Below the pieces are notes generated by a model. The model ran no database searches. It saw only the letters and a program-made list of their open reading frames with translations, and was not told where the DNA came from. Position numbers and translations under genes: made by a program. This document shows, one piece after another, positions 35,448 to 44,675 of a stretch of 64,000 bases of DNA. The DNA is from Pseudidiomarina planktonica. Lineage in GTDB: Bacteria; Pseudomonadota; Gammaproteobacteria; Enterobacterales; Alteromonadaceae. Within the stretch, counting starts at the first letter, position 1. The number at the start of each line of letters is the position of its first letter. The stretch covers positions 1 to 64,000 of the forward strand of contig NZ_FXWH01000001.1 of NCBI RefSeq assembly GCF_900177775.1, written 5' to 3'.

Positions 35448-35984
35448 CTAAAAGCTTGAACCAGGCTGCTTTAAAAATTCAATTTCTTCCGCAGTAGACT
35501 GCCGGCCCAGCACTTCATTTCGGTGCGGGTAGCGCCCAAACTTATCAATAATAACCTTGTGCTTAAGCTCGAAGTCATAATTGGTCTGCCGGGTGTATTC
35601 CTTAAATAGCGGTACTGCCTGCTCATGAATCACAACCGACTCGCTGTGCATATAAGGCAATAATAGAAAGGCGCGTTGTTGTTGCGGTAACTGCTTGTGC
35701 ACGCCCCCAGCCACAGCTTCCTGCGCCAGCACCAATGCCATGGGGTCTTGCGCAAATGACTCGGGTTGGTCGCGATAGATATTGCGCGAAAACTGATCCA
35801 GCACAATAATTTCAGCTAAACGCCCGGCAGGCGTTTCACGCCAGCCAAACAGCTCACCATGCTGAGCCTGCTTTAACGCATCATGAAAGCGGGTTTTAAT
35901 TTCCGCATCAAGGTCGGCGCCCTTGCGCCACCACATTTCGGGTTCAAGCTCTTCAAACCAAAAATCCAGAACTTGCTGATACAT
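35448..35984 (-). CDS. DUF924 family protein
   Basis: This 178-residue cytosolic helical protein of the DUF924 (TPR-like) family has the diagnostic opening VLDFWFEE...WWRKGADLD and the IIVLDQFSRNIYR motif near residue 58. Function is unknown; the fold is TPR-like. The start at 35984 (MYQQVLDFW) is preferred over an upstream ATG because GGAG lies 7 nt before it. The gene lies 57 nt downstream of the chemotaxis receptor on the same strand. Confidence 0.82.
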   Translation of the reverse strand: MYQQVLDFWFEELEPEMWWRKGADLDAEIKTRFHDALKQAQHGELFGWRETPAGRLAEIIVLDQFSRNIYRDQPESFAQDPMALVLAQEAVAGGVHKQLPQQQRAFLLLPYMHSESVVIHEQAVPLFKEYTRQTNYDFELKHKVIIDKFGRYPHRNEVLGRQSTAEEIEFLKQPGSSF

Positions 35985-36041
35985 GGGTTGCTCCTGCTCA
36001 TTAGTAAACGATTCGCAGTCATTGACCATATGGGTTTCGAG

Positions 36042-37451
36042 TTAGTCTTCTTCGAATGCTTCAACCAGTGAGCGGAACTCGCGCAATCGAGTTTTGATTG
36101 CTTTGACCTCACCTTCGGTATTGCGGGTCAGTCTATTGGCATCGCGGACATTGTCATTGATTGAAACCATATTCTCTTTAACTTCTGTTACTGCGGTCGT
36201 GTGCTCTTCTGCCGCTACCGCAATTTGTGTCATGCGGTCGTTTATTCCGGCAACAGCCTCAGTCACTTCAAACATCTGCTGTTCGGACTTTTTTCCTAAT
36301 TCGCCACACTCTTCGGCTAGGTCACGCTGCTCAAACATTTTGTCCCGCCAACTTTTCATCGACTGAGTCATTTGATTAACCGTTTCCTCGATTTCATCAA
36401 CGGCCTGTTGAGTCTTTTGCGACAAGGCTCGCACTTCATCGGCAACCACAGAAAACCCACGCCCGTACTCTCCGGCTCTGGCGCTCTCTATGGCGGCATT
36501 CAATGCCAGCAAGTTAGTTTGTTCTGCTATAGCATCAATTTTTTGACTTACTTCTTTTACCGAGTCGGCATTTTTAGATAATTCTTCTGTTTGCCGCGCA
36601 CTTTCGCTAACCACTTCAACTAAAGTAGTAATTCGTTTGCTACTATCGGCAATAAATTGGGCCGCATTCCGTGTTTGTTTGCTCACTTCGCCACAGGCGC
36701 CGGATGAATCATTCGCATTGCGTGCAATATCATCAACCGTTTGCCCCATCTCCTCCATTGATGTAGCTATTTGCTCAATGTCTTCGACAGTTTGCTCAAT
36801 AGCATCAGCAGTCTTAGATGCATTTCCAGCGGTGGAATTAACAGAATCGTTGAGAACTTTATTACCTTCACCCAGTCGAATGGTTAAGGCCATAAGCGAT
36901 GAATCGCGTAACGCCAACTCGTACATTGCTTTACCGATAAGCGAGCTGTTTCCGAAAATTTGATGTTGGGTTTTGGCTGTTGCACCATCTGTTTCGGCTA
37001 GTTCCTTCGCCCACGCACGCGCCTGACGTTGGCGCCTTAACCAGCTCGTCAACATATTCAACAACGAAGTACTTTTCTTGTAAACACGTTTGGCTGCCTC
37101 TTCGTGTTTGGGTCCCGCTTGATGCATTAGCCATTGGCTTCCAGTAACTTTTCCGCCTCGGAAAATTGAACGCACCAGCACATCAAACCAAACGGTTCCT
37201 CTATTCGGCACAATAAACGGAATAATGCCGCGCCAGGGTACTTCACGCTTTAACGAGAGATTGAGTTCTTTTAGGACTTTATCGGGGAGAGTGCTAGTAT
37301 CAAGAATTGATCTAAGCGATTGTTTTAATAGTGAATCTTTTTCTTTGTTCATGAGCCCCTGAATATTCTCGGGACAGGAAGACAGCTGCATGTTTTCATT
37401 AAGACTGAAAACAAATATTGTATCTGCGTCCCAAGAAAAATGATGATTCAT
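36042..37451 (-). CDS. Soluble PAS-type methyl-accepting chemotaxis protein
   Basis: This 469-residue chemoreceptor has a PAS-like N-terminal domain (about 5-110), a basic linker (about 122-150) and a long signalling coiled coil. The CheA/CheW-contacting tip is intact ([33 protein letters not shown], about 310-345). No transmembrane helix is visible, so it should sense a cytoplasmic cue, as do Aer-2-like or other cytoplasmic receptors. It has no C-terminal CheR-tethering pentapeptide. No che genes are nearby. Confidence 0.88.
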   Translation of the reverse strand: MNHHFSWDADTIFVFSLNENMQLSSCPENIQGLMNKEKDSLLKQSLRSILDTSTLPDKVLKELNLSLKREVPWRGIIPFIVPNRGTVWFDVLVRSIFRGGKVTGSQWLMHQAGPKHEEAAKRVYKKSTSLLNMLTSWLRRQRQARAWAKELAETDGATAKTQHQIFGNSSLIGKAMYELALRDSSLMALTIRLGEGNKVLNDSVNSTAGNASKTADAIEQTVEDIEQIATSMEEMGQTVDDIARNANDSSGACGEVSKQTRNAAQFIADSSKRITTLVEVVSESARQTEELSKNADSVKEVSQKIDAIAEQTNLLALNAAIESARAGEYGRGFSVVADEVRALSQKTQQAVDEIEETVNQMTQSMKSWRDKMFEQRDLAEECGELGKKSEQQMFEVTEAVAGINDRMTQIAVAAEEHTTAVTEVKENMVSINDNVRDANRLTRNTEGEVKAIKTRLREFRSLVEAFEED

Positions 37452-37695
37452 GATAGTGACCCTTCAACCTTTTTATCTCTGTTGGTATCGCTTCATCATA
37501 TTTCACTCAGATGTTTTTTCAACGAAATCATATGAATACTGCACACCACTCATATTCATATGTAAAAAACTGTCGCCCTCTGATGCTGAAGAATAGGCTG
37601 ATATCCAACGATTCACAGAAGATCGAGGCGTTGAACACAGCCAATGCCGCGCATTAAACGGAACGGCAGGGGCAAATGCCATGCAAGCTAGCTTT

Positions 37696-38442
37696 CTATC
37701 TGTTGTTAAAGAATACAGCGATATCCTGCAGGCTACTTTGATACGCGACCATAGCATGATCATATAAAAAGTTGCCGAAGCTAATTCGGTTAATATAACG
37801 GGAGTAGGGCGCAGTATCGGCGTAATTCGCGGCCGTACACAGCACATTTAAAGGTAGTGACGAAAGTGCCTTTACGGCTTTTGCCTGTTCCAGCGGCAAC
37901 AGTGGAATGAAAATCCCGTCGGCACCGCTGTTCTCATAGGCTACAACCCGTTTCGCGGTTTCAACTTCTGCGTTGGCGATGCCAGCAATATAAGTATCAG
38001 TACGAACATTCAGGAATATGTCCAGTTGCCGTCGTTTTAACTGATCCTTAATGCAGTGCAGCGTCGCTGAAAATTCGGTGATACTACCTAAAACGCGGGT
38101 GCCACTGCGAACCGTGCTGTCTTCAATATTAATGCCCTGCACGCCAGCGCCAGCCAGCTCAACCACAAACTCGGCAATCTCCATTGGGCTGGAAAAGTAG
38201 CCGTCTTCAATGTCTACTGATAAAGGAACACGAACATGTTTGAGAATAGCCTGCGCTAAACTAAGCACCTGTGCGGGATGCAAGTTACCGCCATCAGGCA
38301 CGCCATGACTACTTGAAATAGCAGCACTGGAAGTACCCAGGGCCTTAAAGCCTTGCTGCTCAGCAAGTATGGCTGACTGACAGTCCCAAACATTGGCAAG
38401 AACCAGCGGCTGGCGCTGATGATGAAGTGATTTAAATGTCAT
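37696..38442 (-). CDS. Isocitrate lyase/PEP mutase-family enzyme
   Basis: This 248-residue cytosolic TIM-barrel protein belongs to the PEP mutase/isocitrate lyase superfamily. LANVWDCQSA (near 16-25), GTSSAAISSSHGVPDGG (36-52) and the Mg-binding SVDIEDGY (near 75) are typical. The Cys-bearing KKCGH loop of true isocitrate lyase is absent, so a carboxy-vinyl-phosphonate or oxaloacetate-type activity is possible, but the substrate is open. GAGGA precedes the ATG. Confidence 0.82.
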   Translation of the reverse strand: MTFKSLHHQRQPLVLANVWDCQSAILAEQQGFKALGTSSAAISSSHGVPDGGNLHPAQVLSLAQAILKHVRVPLSVDIEDGYFSSPMEIAEFVVELAGAGVQGINIEDSTVRSGTRVLGSITEFSATLHCIKDQLKRRQLDIFLNVRTDTYIAGIANAEVETAKRVVAYENSGADGIFIPLLPLEQAKAVKALSSLPLNVLCTAANYADTAPYSRYINRISFGNFLYDHAMVAYQSSLQDIAVFFNNR

Positions 38443-38491
38443 TTGGTTATCCTCGAAGTTACGAGGAGCTAACCTATAGAAAACGTAAGAG

Positions 38492-38534
38492 CACAGCCAA
38501 CCGAAAAATCGGTGCGTATTTTGGGTTGGCTGTG
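38492..38534 (-). repeat. Inverted repeat CACAGCCAACC/GGTTGGCTGTG
   Basis: An 11-bp perfect stem (38492-38502 with 38524-38534) encloses a 21-nt loop and lies between the barrel-protein stop and the PEP-mutase gene. A shorter hairpin (38500-38513) overlaps the left arm. There is no clear U-tract. It could terminate the barrel-protein transcript. The same 11-mer occurs again at 39245-39255. Confidence 0.5.
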
Positions 38535-38543
38535 GGTTATTAC

Positions 38544-39086
38544 TTAAAACTTATAGCCGATAGATAAACCGATCGTTTGGGTCGTGTCTGCGCTTACAAC
38601 CTCACCGTTTGAACCATCATGCCAACTATAGTCAATATTCAAATTGATATTTCGCGTAAGCTCATAAGCAACACCTGCCCGAAGCATGAAGCCAAAAAAC
38701 CTAATGTCGGACCACCGGTCGGGGGTGGTAAAATCCACGTCAGCATAAACAAGCCCCGTGTCACCAAACACAGACCATTCATTACCAAACGTATGCTGGG
38801 TACCAACAAAAATTTCGTACCCTTTGCTTAGGCCACCACTTAATTCAGAATCATCCGAGTCATTAATTCCACTTAAAATGCGCGCACCAACTGAAAAATT
38901 ATCTTTAAAGTGATAGCGACCAGTAAGGGTTAATGCTGTTGAATCAAGAGTCCGATTCCCATTAGCCAACCGGAAGTCAGCACGATGCTGAGCAACGCCA
39001 ACGCCAAACTCTGCATTTGCGACAGCAGTGTTAGCCTGAAACAGCAGCAACATGCTGCTAGCTGCAAGAATATTCCTTTTTATCAT
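38544..39086 (-). CDS. Outer-membrane beta-barrel protein
   Basis: This 180-residue exported protein has a signal peptide ending near VANA|EFG. Alternating amphipathic strands follow, and the terminal aromatic (IGYKF) is typical of BAM-inserted barrels. The size suggests an eight-stranded OmpX/OmpW-like barrel. Function is not evident. It lies between the second dsbA gene and the PEP-mutase-family gene in a less conserved part of the window. Confidence 0.75.
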   Translation of the reverse strand: MIKRNILAASSMLLLFQANTAVANAEFGVGVAQHRADFRLANGNRTLDSTALTLTGRYHFKDNFSVGARILSGINDSDDSELSGGLSKGYEIFVGTQHTFGNEWSVFGDTGLVYADVDFTTPDRWSDIRFFGFMLRAGVAYELTRNINLNIDYSWHDGSNGEVVSADTTQTIGLSIGYKF

Positions 39087-39160
39087 TTTAATTCCCTAAT
39101 GGTGATGTCCGCAGTCGGCAAGATCTAAACAGTAATGATGAAATAGCAGGCTTTGATAGC

Positions 39161-39185
39161 TTCACTTTGTGTCGGCCAAAGTGAA
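39161..39185. repeat. Inverted repeat upstream of the barrel gene
   Basis: TTCACTTTG and CAAAGTGAA form a 9-bp perfect inverted repeat with a 7-nt loop, between the dsbA paralogue stop and the barrel-gene start. It could be an operator or a hairpin; nothing decides between them. Confidence 0.35.
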
Positions 39186-39244
39186 ACTATGATCAAAAAC
39201 TAGAGTGGATGTTAATTTATTGTATATTTAAGTCAAGTCTATTT

Positions 39245-39255
39245 GGTTGGCTGTG
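39245..39255. repeat. Third copy of GGTTGGCTGTG
   Basis: The same 11-mer is at 38524-38534 (direct) and 38492-38502 (inverted). This copy lies 10 nt past the second dsbA stop, whereas the 38524 copy lies 10 nt past the barrel-gene stop, so both sit in equivalent 3' positions. Confidence 0.5.
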
Positions 39256-39264
39256 GACTTTTAA

Positions 39265-39888
39265 TTACTTGTTTAAAAGATATTTGGTTAGCGCTACAAA
39301 TGATTGAGCGAAGTCTTCGCTTTCCTTCAAACTCATGGGATCCATTTTATATTTACCATTCACAATGAAGGTTGGCGTTGCTCTAACTTTGTACTTATCA
39401 GTTTGACGTTCCCACTGATTCATCGTGGCTTTAATACTGAAGCTATCGATTCCGCTATCGTATTGATCACCAGTAACACCATTCAAAATGAATACACTTC
39501 GAATGTCTTCACGAGTTGTCAGCATCATCTTTTTGTCAAAGTTATAAGAAAATAGCGCTGAGCTAATCTTATCTTCAACCCCAAGCTTCTTTGCTAAAAC
39601 AAAAGCTTTGGTCATCTCAATGCCAGCATCTGGGCCGGGAGCAACGGAAGGCATATGAACCTTGCTAAAACTATCACCAAACTCCTTATCAAGAAGATCA
39701 GCAATCACTTCAAACCGATAACAATGAACACAATAGAAAGAAAAAAATTCAGTTACTCCTTTGTCATCAGCATCGCTCGACTCAGAGATAACTTCGTAAT
39801 GCACGCCCTCCTGAAAGGATTCCGCATAGGCATTGTGTCCACCCAAAATAAACAGGGTTAGTGCTAACAAAAGCGCTTTTAATTTCAT
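39265..39888 (-). CDS. DsbA paralogue (second thiol:disulfide oxidase)
   Basis: This 207-residue periplasmic DsbA-family protein has a signal peptide (about 1-22), the CVHC active site (Cys53-Cys56) and ATPTF as the cis-proline loop. It is clearly related to the dsbA product at 8618-9238, with shared blocks such as EFFSFYCVHC and EGVHYEVI, but is diverged. GGAG lies 7 nt before the ATG. No partner DsbB is nearby; it may serve a specialised substrate. The more AT-rich DNA around it suggests acquisition or a relaxed duplicate. Confidence 0.9.
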   Translation of the reverse strand: MKLKALLLALTLFILGGHNAYAESFQEGVHYEVISESSDADDKGVTEFFSFYCVHCYRFEVIADLLDKEFGDSFSKVHMPSVAPGPDAGIEMTKAFVLAKKLGVEDKISSALFSYNFDKKMMLTTREDIRSVFILNGVTGDQYDSGIDSFSIKATMNQWERQTDKYKVRATPTFIVNGKYKMDPMSLKESEDFAQSFVALTKYLLNK

Positions 39889-40017
39889 AATTTACTCCAG
39901 CAGATCAGTTACTCGGTTTATACATTAATCACAAAAACTTAACAAATAAGATTAAACCTATACAATACAAATTGTGGTGCCTCTTGGAGTGACGGAGTTC
40001 TGATCTGGTGTGGTTAA

Positions 40018-40203
40018 ATTATCTATTATCAATACAAGCATGATTGTGAAAACAGGCTAGAAAATACCAGGCAACTATTACGTTATGTGCAAAAGCAAAT
40101 CAGCGGATTGCCTCAGCTGAAAGTGGATAACGGTAGTTTCAAGCCAAGCCTCAATACCATTAGTTCAAGGGGCCCATGGTGGAAGGATGATTCTGATGAC
40201 TGA
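40018..40203 (+). pseudogene. Possible 3' fragment of a broken gene
   Basis: A 61-codon open frame without a start codon runs from just after an in-frame TAA (40015-40017) to TGA (40201-40203). Its product looks protein-like (NRLENTRQLLRYVQKQISG, then a SRGPWWKDD tail) rather than random. No homologue is recognised. This is the only structure seen in the 369-bp gap between the second dsbA and the next ORF. Confidence 0.35.
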
Positions 40204-40257
40204 AACAAGCGAAGTACTCTGGAGCTTCGCGGCTAACAATAACTGGAATCTAATGGC

Positions 40258-40584
40258 ATGAGAAAGATTACCCTTTTAATTCTCGTTGGCATTCTAGTGA
40301 TATTTTCGATTTTCATTTTCCTCATGGTTGATGACAACACGGTTATTGTTTCAGTAGAGAAAGACCTCTTTGAACACGGTAACTGGACAATATCAATGTG
40401 CGGTAACTCATACGATATGCCGGAGCGAATTTGGAGCCGTAAAATAGAGTGTGAGGGAACACTTAGCATACAAAGTATGTCGCTTCACTCAGAGCACGTA
40501 TACATAACATCAGGTTCTGATATTTATTATGTAGGCGTGTATTCCAGTGGAAACGAAATCAAAAATGAAGTGTTTAGAAAGTAA
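40258..40584 (+). CDS. Hypothetical membrane-anchored small protein
   Basis: This 108-residue protein has one N-terminal transmembrane helix (about 4-24) and a short extracytoplasmic domain with two cysteines (near 50 and 64). No family is recognised. A TGGA lies 11 nt before the ATG. The next ORF starts 4 nt after its stop, suggesting a small operon. The DNA is AT-rich compared with the flanking core genes. Confidence 0.5.
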   Translation: MRKITLLILVGILVIFSIFIFLMVDDNTVIVSVEKDLFEHGNWTISMCGNSYDMPERIWSRKIECEGTLSIQSMSLHSEHVYITSGSDIYYVGVYSSGNEIKNEVFRK

Positions 40585-40588
40585 AACT

Positions 40589-40849
40589 ATGAACAACCAT
40601 CATATAGATGAAAAGATCATCCAGCGAGATGGGCCATTTGTTGAGTTCAAACAAGACACCAGTGTGGTCAGCGTAAAATTAGCGTCGGGCGAAGAATATC
40701 CGCAGATACTTCTGCTATACCCTAATAAAATTATCGGAATGAAAGGAGCAGCTAAGCTTTCTTTCTACCCTTCACTGGTAACGCGTATTACCGACGGAGA
40801 AGTTACATGGATAAATCAATACTGTGAGTTTGTCCTAGTCCCTAACTAG
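40589..40849 (+). CDS. Hypothetical small protein
   Basis: This 86-residue soluble protein of predicted alpha/beta character (VVSVKLASGEEYPQILLLYP) has no recognised family. The start at 40589 (MNNHHIDEK) is preferred because it follows the previous stop by 4 nt; a longer frame would overlap that gene by 38 nt. It is probably co-transcribed with both neighbours. Confidence 0.5.
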   Translation: MNNHHIDEKIIQRDGPFVEFKQDTSVVSVKLASGEEYPQILLLYPNKIIGMKGAAKLSFYPSLVTRITDGEVTWINQYCEFVLVPN

Positions 40850-40893
40850 TTAATTTAGTTTAATAGAGAGTGTAAAAATATCGGAGAATCACA

Positions 40894-41136
40894 ATGTTAT
40901 TGTTGATAGTCCATATCTCTGTCGTAGCCCTGATAGCACTGGTATTTATTAAATCCAAAGTGTGGATACCTATGCTTGTGACCTTAATTCTATCCTTTAT
41001 TTATTTTAGGTGGATGGTCAGTACGAGCGAACCACATGGCCTTTTAGGAGTAGTTTTTCTTATTTGGCCGCCCATTTATACTTTGTTGAGCGGAGTTCTT
41101 TGGTTTCTATTTAAAAGGATAAGGTTGATGTTTTAG
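40894..41136 (+). CDS. Small three-helix membrane protein
   Basis: This 80-residue protein is made almost wholly of three hydrophobic helices (about 2-19, 22-42 and 49-74) with a basic end (FKRIRLMF). GGAG lies 7 nt before the ATG. No family is recognised. It is the last of three small unknown ORFs ending 158 bp from the convergent glmS stop. Confidence 0.5.
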   Translation: MLLLIVHISVVALIALVFIKSKVWIPMLVTLILSFIYFRWMVSTSEPHGLLGVVFLIWPPIYTLLSGVLWFLFKRIRLMF

Positions 41137-41257
41137 AGAGTATTAACAGCTTGTTGTTTTAGCTGAAATCCATGGTCAAGATTTTCTCTAACTCCGACCA
41201 TAGAAATTAAATGTGGTAATTATTTAATTACTGCAATGTATTATTTAAGAACTTTAA

Positions 41258-41287
41258 TGTGCGCCCACAACACTCCGCAGGCGCACA
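41258..41287 (-). terminator. Hairpin after glmS, possible terminator
   Basis: GGCGCACA (41280-41287) pairs with TGTGCGCC (41258-41265) around a 14-nt loop, starting 7 nt past the glmS stop. It is followed on the minus strand by TTAAAG, a weak U-tract. This is also the position of the Tn7 attachment site in other bacteria. Confidence 0.45.
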
Positions 41288-41294
41288 CCAATCT

Positions 41295-43127
41295 TTATTC
41301 CACAGTCACCGATTTCGCCAGGTTACGTGGCTGATCCACGTCGGTGCCTTTAATAATGGCCACAAAGTAGCTCAGTAGTTGCAGCGGCAGGGTGTAAACC
41401 ACCGGGGCGATAATAGGATCGCAGTGGGTTACGTTAATAACGCGCATGGTGCTGTCGCCTTTGAAGTGGGCGTCTTTGTCGGCAAACACGTACATGATGC
41501 CACCACGAGCGCGTACTTCTTCCACGTTCGACTTCAGCTTTTCCAGCAGTTCGTTGTTAGGCGCTACTACTATTACCGGCATTTCGGCGTCAATGAGCGC
41601 CAGTGGGCCGTGTTTGAGTTCACCAGCAGCATAGGCTTCGGCGTGAATGTAAGAAATCTCTTTCAGCTTCAGCGCGCCTTCCATTGCTATTGGGTATTGC
41701 GAGCCACGACCTAAGAACAAGCTGTGGTGTTTGTCGGCAAACTCAGGTGCTAAGGCTTCAATTTCGTCGCTCAGCAACAGGGCTTCTTCTAAACGTGCTG
41801 GCAATGATTTCAATGCGCTAACCACGGCTTTGCGTTGTGATTCTTCCATGCCACGACGTTCGCCAATAGCCAGCACCAGCATTAATAAACCAACTAGCTG
41901 GGTGGTGAAGGCTTTGGTTGAGGCCACGCCAATTTCGGTGCCGGCACGGGTCATAAAGGACAGATCGGATTCGCGCACCATGGACGAGGTAGCCACGTTA
42001 CAAATGGTTAGGCTGCCACGGTAGCCCAGCTCTTTCGATAAGCGCAGGGCGGCCAGAGTGTCGGCGGTTTCACCAGACTGGGAAATGGTCACCAGCAGGC
42101 TGTTCGGGTGCACGTACGATTTGCGATAGCGAAACTCAGACGCAATTTCCACATTACAGGAAACACCGGCCAGTGATTCCAGCCAGTAGCGCGCCACCAT
42201 GCCGGAGTGGTAGCTGGTACCACAAGCCACAATCTGCACGTGCTCAATGTCTTTCAATAATTCGTCGGAACCTGCACCAAAGGCTTTCGAGCTTACGCCT
42301 TCGCTGGTTAAGCGGTCTTCTAATGCATTACGCACAGCGGTTGGCTGCTCGTGAATTTCTTTCAGCATAAAGTGGCGGTAGTCGCCTTTGCCGCCGGCAT
42401 CGTAGTTGCCGTCAGACTCAACCACCTTGCGCTCTACCAGCGCACCGGTGTGGTCGTATACTTTCACGCTGGTGCGGGTAATGTCAGCCACATCACCCTC
42501 TTCCAGATACATAAACTTGCGGGTTACTGGCAACAAGGCCAGTTGATCAGACGCCACAAAGTTTTCGCCAATGCCCAGGCCAATAACCAGCGGGCTACCA
42601 GAGCGCGCCACAATTAAGCGGCCCGGTTCATTGGTGTCCATAACTACGGTGCCATAGGCACCATCCAGCTGATTCGCAGCAGACTGAACAGCTTTCAGTA
42701 AGTCCTGATGCTTACGCTGCTCAGCATGAATTAAATGACAAATCACTTCGGTATCGGTTTGCGAGTTGAACTCATAACCCTGGCCGCGCAGTTCTTCACG
42801 CAATGGGTCGTGGTTTTCAATAATACCGTTATGAACTACGGCAATGGTGCCGGAGGAAATGTGTGGGTGCGCATTGGCTTCGGTTACGCCGCCATGAGTA
42901 GCCCAACGGGTGTGGGCAATGCCGCTTTTACCGTTTAATGGGGTTTCGTCCAGCGCATCTTGCAAGGCCTGTACTTTACCGGTGCGGCGCAGGCTCATAA
43001 ATTCGTTATTGTCACCCATTACCGCTAAGCCGGCAGAGTCGTAGCCGCGATATTCCAGCCGCTTTAAGCCTTCCATCAGAATGCCACTGATGCGTCGCTC
43101 AGACGTTGCTCCAACAATTCCACACAT
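41295..43127 (-). CDS. glmS: Glucosamine-6-phosphate synthase GlmS
   Basis: GlmS makes glucosamine-6-phosphate from fructose-6-phosphate and glutamine, the first step to UDP-GlcNAc for peptidoglycan and LPS. The N-terminal glutaminase domain begins MCGIVG, so Cys2 becomes the N-terminal nucleophile. That fixes the start at 43127, rather than an upstream in-frame codon, and gives 610 residues (E. coli 609). Two SIS domains follow (about 290-590), and the protein ends [11 protein letters not shown], the segment encoded by the conserved Tn7 target. It follows glmU by 2 nt; AAGGA lies inside the glmU end. Confidence 0.97.
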   Translation of the reverse strand: MCGIVGATSERRISGILMEGLKRLEYRGYDSAGLAVMGDNNEFMSLRRTGKVQALQDALDETPLNGKSGIAHTRWATHGGVTEANAHPHISSGTIAVVHNGIIENHDPLREELRGQGYEFNSQTDTEVICHLIHAEQRKHQDLLKAVQSAANQLDGAYGTVVMDTNEPGRLIVARSGSPLVIGLGIGENFVASDQLALLPVTRKFMYLEEGDVADITRTSVKVYDHTGALVERKVVESDGNYDAGGKGDYRHFMLKEIHEQPTAVRNALEDRLTSEGVSSKAFGAGSDELLKDIEHVQIVACGTSYHSGMVARYWLESLAGVSCNVEIASEFRYRKSYVHPNSLLVTISQSGETADTLAALRLSKELGYRGSLTICNVATSSMVRESDLSFMTRAGTEIGVASTKAFTTQLVGLLMLVLAIGERRGMEESQRKAVVSALKSLPARLEEALLLSDEIEALAPEFADKHHSLFLGRGSQYPIAMEGALKLKEISYIHAEAYAAGELKHGPLALIDAEMPVIVVAPNNELLEKLKSNVEEVRARGGIMYVFADKDAHFKGDSTMRVINVTHCDPIIAPVVYTLPLQLLSYFVAIIKGTDVDQPRNLAKSVTVE

Positions 43128-43129
43128 AG

Positions 43130-44500
43130 TTATTCTTGTCCTTTTTTCTGTGGCCGCTGCCAACCACTAATATTGCGTTGCTTACCGCGAGCAACTCCTA
43201 ATTCTTCGTCTTCAACATTCTTGGCAATGGTTGAGCCAGCGCCAACAGTTGCGTTCTTACCAATTCGTACCGGTGCTACCAGCGAGGTGTTCGAGCCAAT
43301 AAAGGCGCCGTCGCCAATTTCGGTAAGGTGTTTGTTCACACCATCGTAATTGCAGGTAATGGTACCAGCACCAATGTTTACGCCTGCGCCAATTTCGGCA
43401 TCACCAATGTAACTCAAATGGCTGGCTTTACTGCCCACACCTAACCGAGACTTCTTAATTTCAACAAAGTTGCCTACCTGAGCTTCATTATTTAATTCAG
43501 CACCCGGGCGCAGGCGTACAAATGGGCCTACCTGGCAGTTCTCGCCAAGGCTTGCCTGCTCAATAACCGAGTTGGCTTTTACGCGGGAATTAGCGCCGAT
43601 TTTGCAGTTCCGCAAAACGCAGTTGGGTTCAATAACCACACCATTGCCAAGTTCAACGTCGCCTTCAAATACCACGTTCACGTCAATGGTGACTTCTTCG
43701 CCACAATGAACCTTACCACGCACATCAATGCGGGCCGGGTCCATCAGGGTGGCACCGTTTAGCATCAGGGTTTCGGCCTGACGCAACTGATAAGCGCGCT
43801 CCAGGGCAGCCAGTTGAACGCGATTATTCGCGCCTTCCACTTCGCTTACCTGCAGCGGCTGCGCCGAACGAATGTCGACACCTTCACCAGCGGCCATAGC
43901 GACTATGTCGGTTAAGTAGTACTCGCCCTGCACGTTGTCGTTCGACAGCTGCCCCAGCCAGCGTTTTAAGGCGCCACCGCTGGCTACCAGCATGCCGGTG
44001 TTCACTTCGGTGATACGGTGCTGCTCAGGCGTTGCGTCTTTGTGTTCAACAATGCCGGTAACAACGCCATTGGAATCACGAATAATGCGGCCGTAGCCAG
44101 TTGGATCGGCCAGAGTAACGGTAAGTAAGGCTAAATCGGTTTTCGCCGCTTCAACCAGCAGGTCTTTTAAGGTTTCAACACGAGTAAGTGGTACGTCACC
44201 ATACAGGATCAGAACTTTGTCCTGGTCTTCCAGAAACTCGCTAACTTGTTGTACGGCATGGCCGGTACCCAGTTGCTCGCGTTGCTCTACCCAATGCAGC
44301 GCTGGGTCTTGCAGGCGTTGCTGTAGTAACTCGCCACCGTGGCCATAAATTAAGTGTACCGCTTTTGGGTTTAACTCAGCTGCTGTATCCAGCACGTGCT
44401 GCACCATAGGTTTATGGGCAACCGGGTGCAATACCTTTGGCAGGGCAGAACGCATACGGGTGCCTTTTCCTGCTGCCAGAACCACTACTCGTAATGTCAT
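43130..44500 (-). CDS. glmU: Bifunctional UDP-GlcNAc pyrophosphorylase/GlcN-1-P acetyltransferase GlmU
   Basis: GlmU makes UDP-GlcNAc from glucosamine-1-phosphate. The N-terminal nucleotidyltransferase domain has [19 protein letters not shown]. The C-terminal left-handed beta-helix (about 250-440) carries the acetyltransferase, including the NFVEIKKS and [11 protein letters not shown] blocks. The ATG at 44500 ([11 protein letters not shown]) gives 456 residues, identical in length to E. coli GlmU. The glmU-glmS order downstream of the atp operon is classical. Confidence 0.97.
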   Translation of the reverse strand: MTLRVVVLAAGKGTRMRSALPKVLHPVAHKPMVQHVLDTAAELNPKAVHLIYGHGGELLQQRLQDPALHWVEQREQLGTGHAVQQVSEFLEDQDKVLILYGDVPLTRVETLKDLLVEAAKTDLALLTVTLADPTGYGRIIRDSNGVVTGIVEHKDATPEQHRITEVNTGMLVASGGALKRWLGQLSNDNVQGEYYLTDIVAMAAGEGVDIRSAQPLQVSEVEGANNRVQLAALERAYQLRQAETLMLNGATLMDPARIDVRGKVHCGEEVTIDVNVVFEGDVELGNGVVIEPNCVLRNCKIGANSRVKANSVIEQASLGENCQVGPFVRLRPGAELNNEAQVGNFVEIKKSRLGVGSKASHLSYIGDAEIGAGVNIGAGTITCNYDGVNKHLTEIGDGAFIGSNTSLVAPVRIGKNATVGAGSTIAKNVEDEELGVARGKQRNISGWQRPQKKGQE

Positions 44501-44614
44501 GAATCCGTCCATTGCATTGTTGGCGGCAGGAAGCCCTGCTTGCGCCACCACTAATATAAGTGAATGGGGCTATTCTAGCGCCTTATTGCCCTATTTTCAG
44601 GCAAAATTTAAAGC

Positions 44615-44650
44615 AAAAAAAGACCTGCCGAACGAATTCAGGCAGGCCTT
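44615..44650 (-). terminator. Terminator of the atp operon
   Basis: On the minus strand AAGGCCTGCC (44650-44641) pairs with GGCAGGTCTT (44629-44620), with one G-U pair, followed by seven T's (44621-44615). It lies 25 bp past the atpC stop and before glmU. Confidence 0.88.
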
Positions 44651-44675
44651 TTCAGTTTTTTACGATTACGTGCGC

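Noticed and set aside
37503-37847. 114-residue minus-strand ORF overlapping the PEP-mutase-family gene
   Set aside because: It overlaps the real gene by about 150 bp in another frame, has no clear ribosome site and no recognised motif.
36000-41200. Prophage or integrative element
   Set aside because: No integrase, phage structural gene, tRNA or clear flanking direct repeats were seen.
39889-41294. Intact Tn7-like transposon at glmS
   Set aside because: No tns genes, no second end and no target duplication were found; only an islet and one end-like motif remain.
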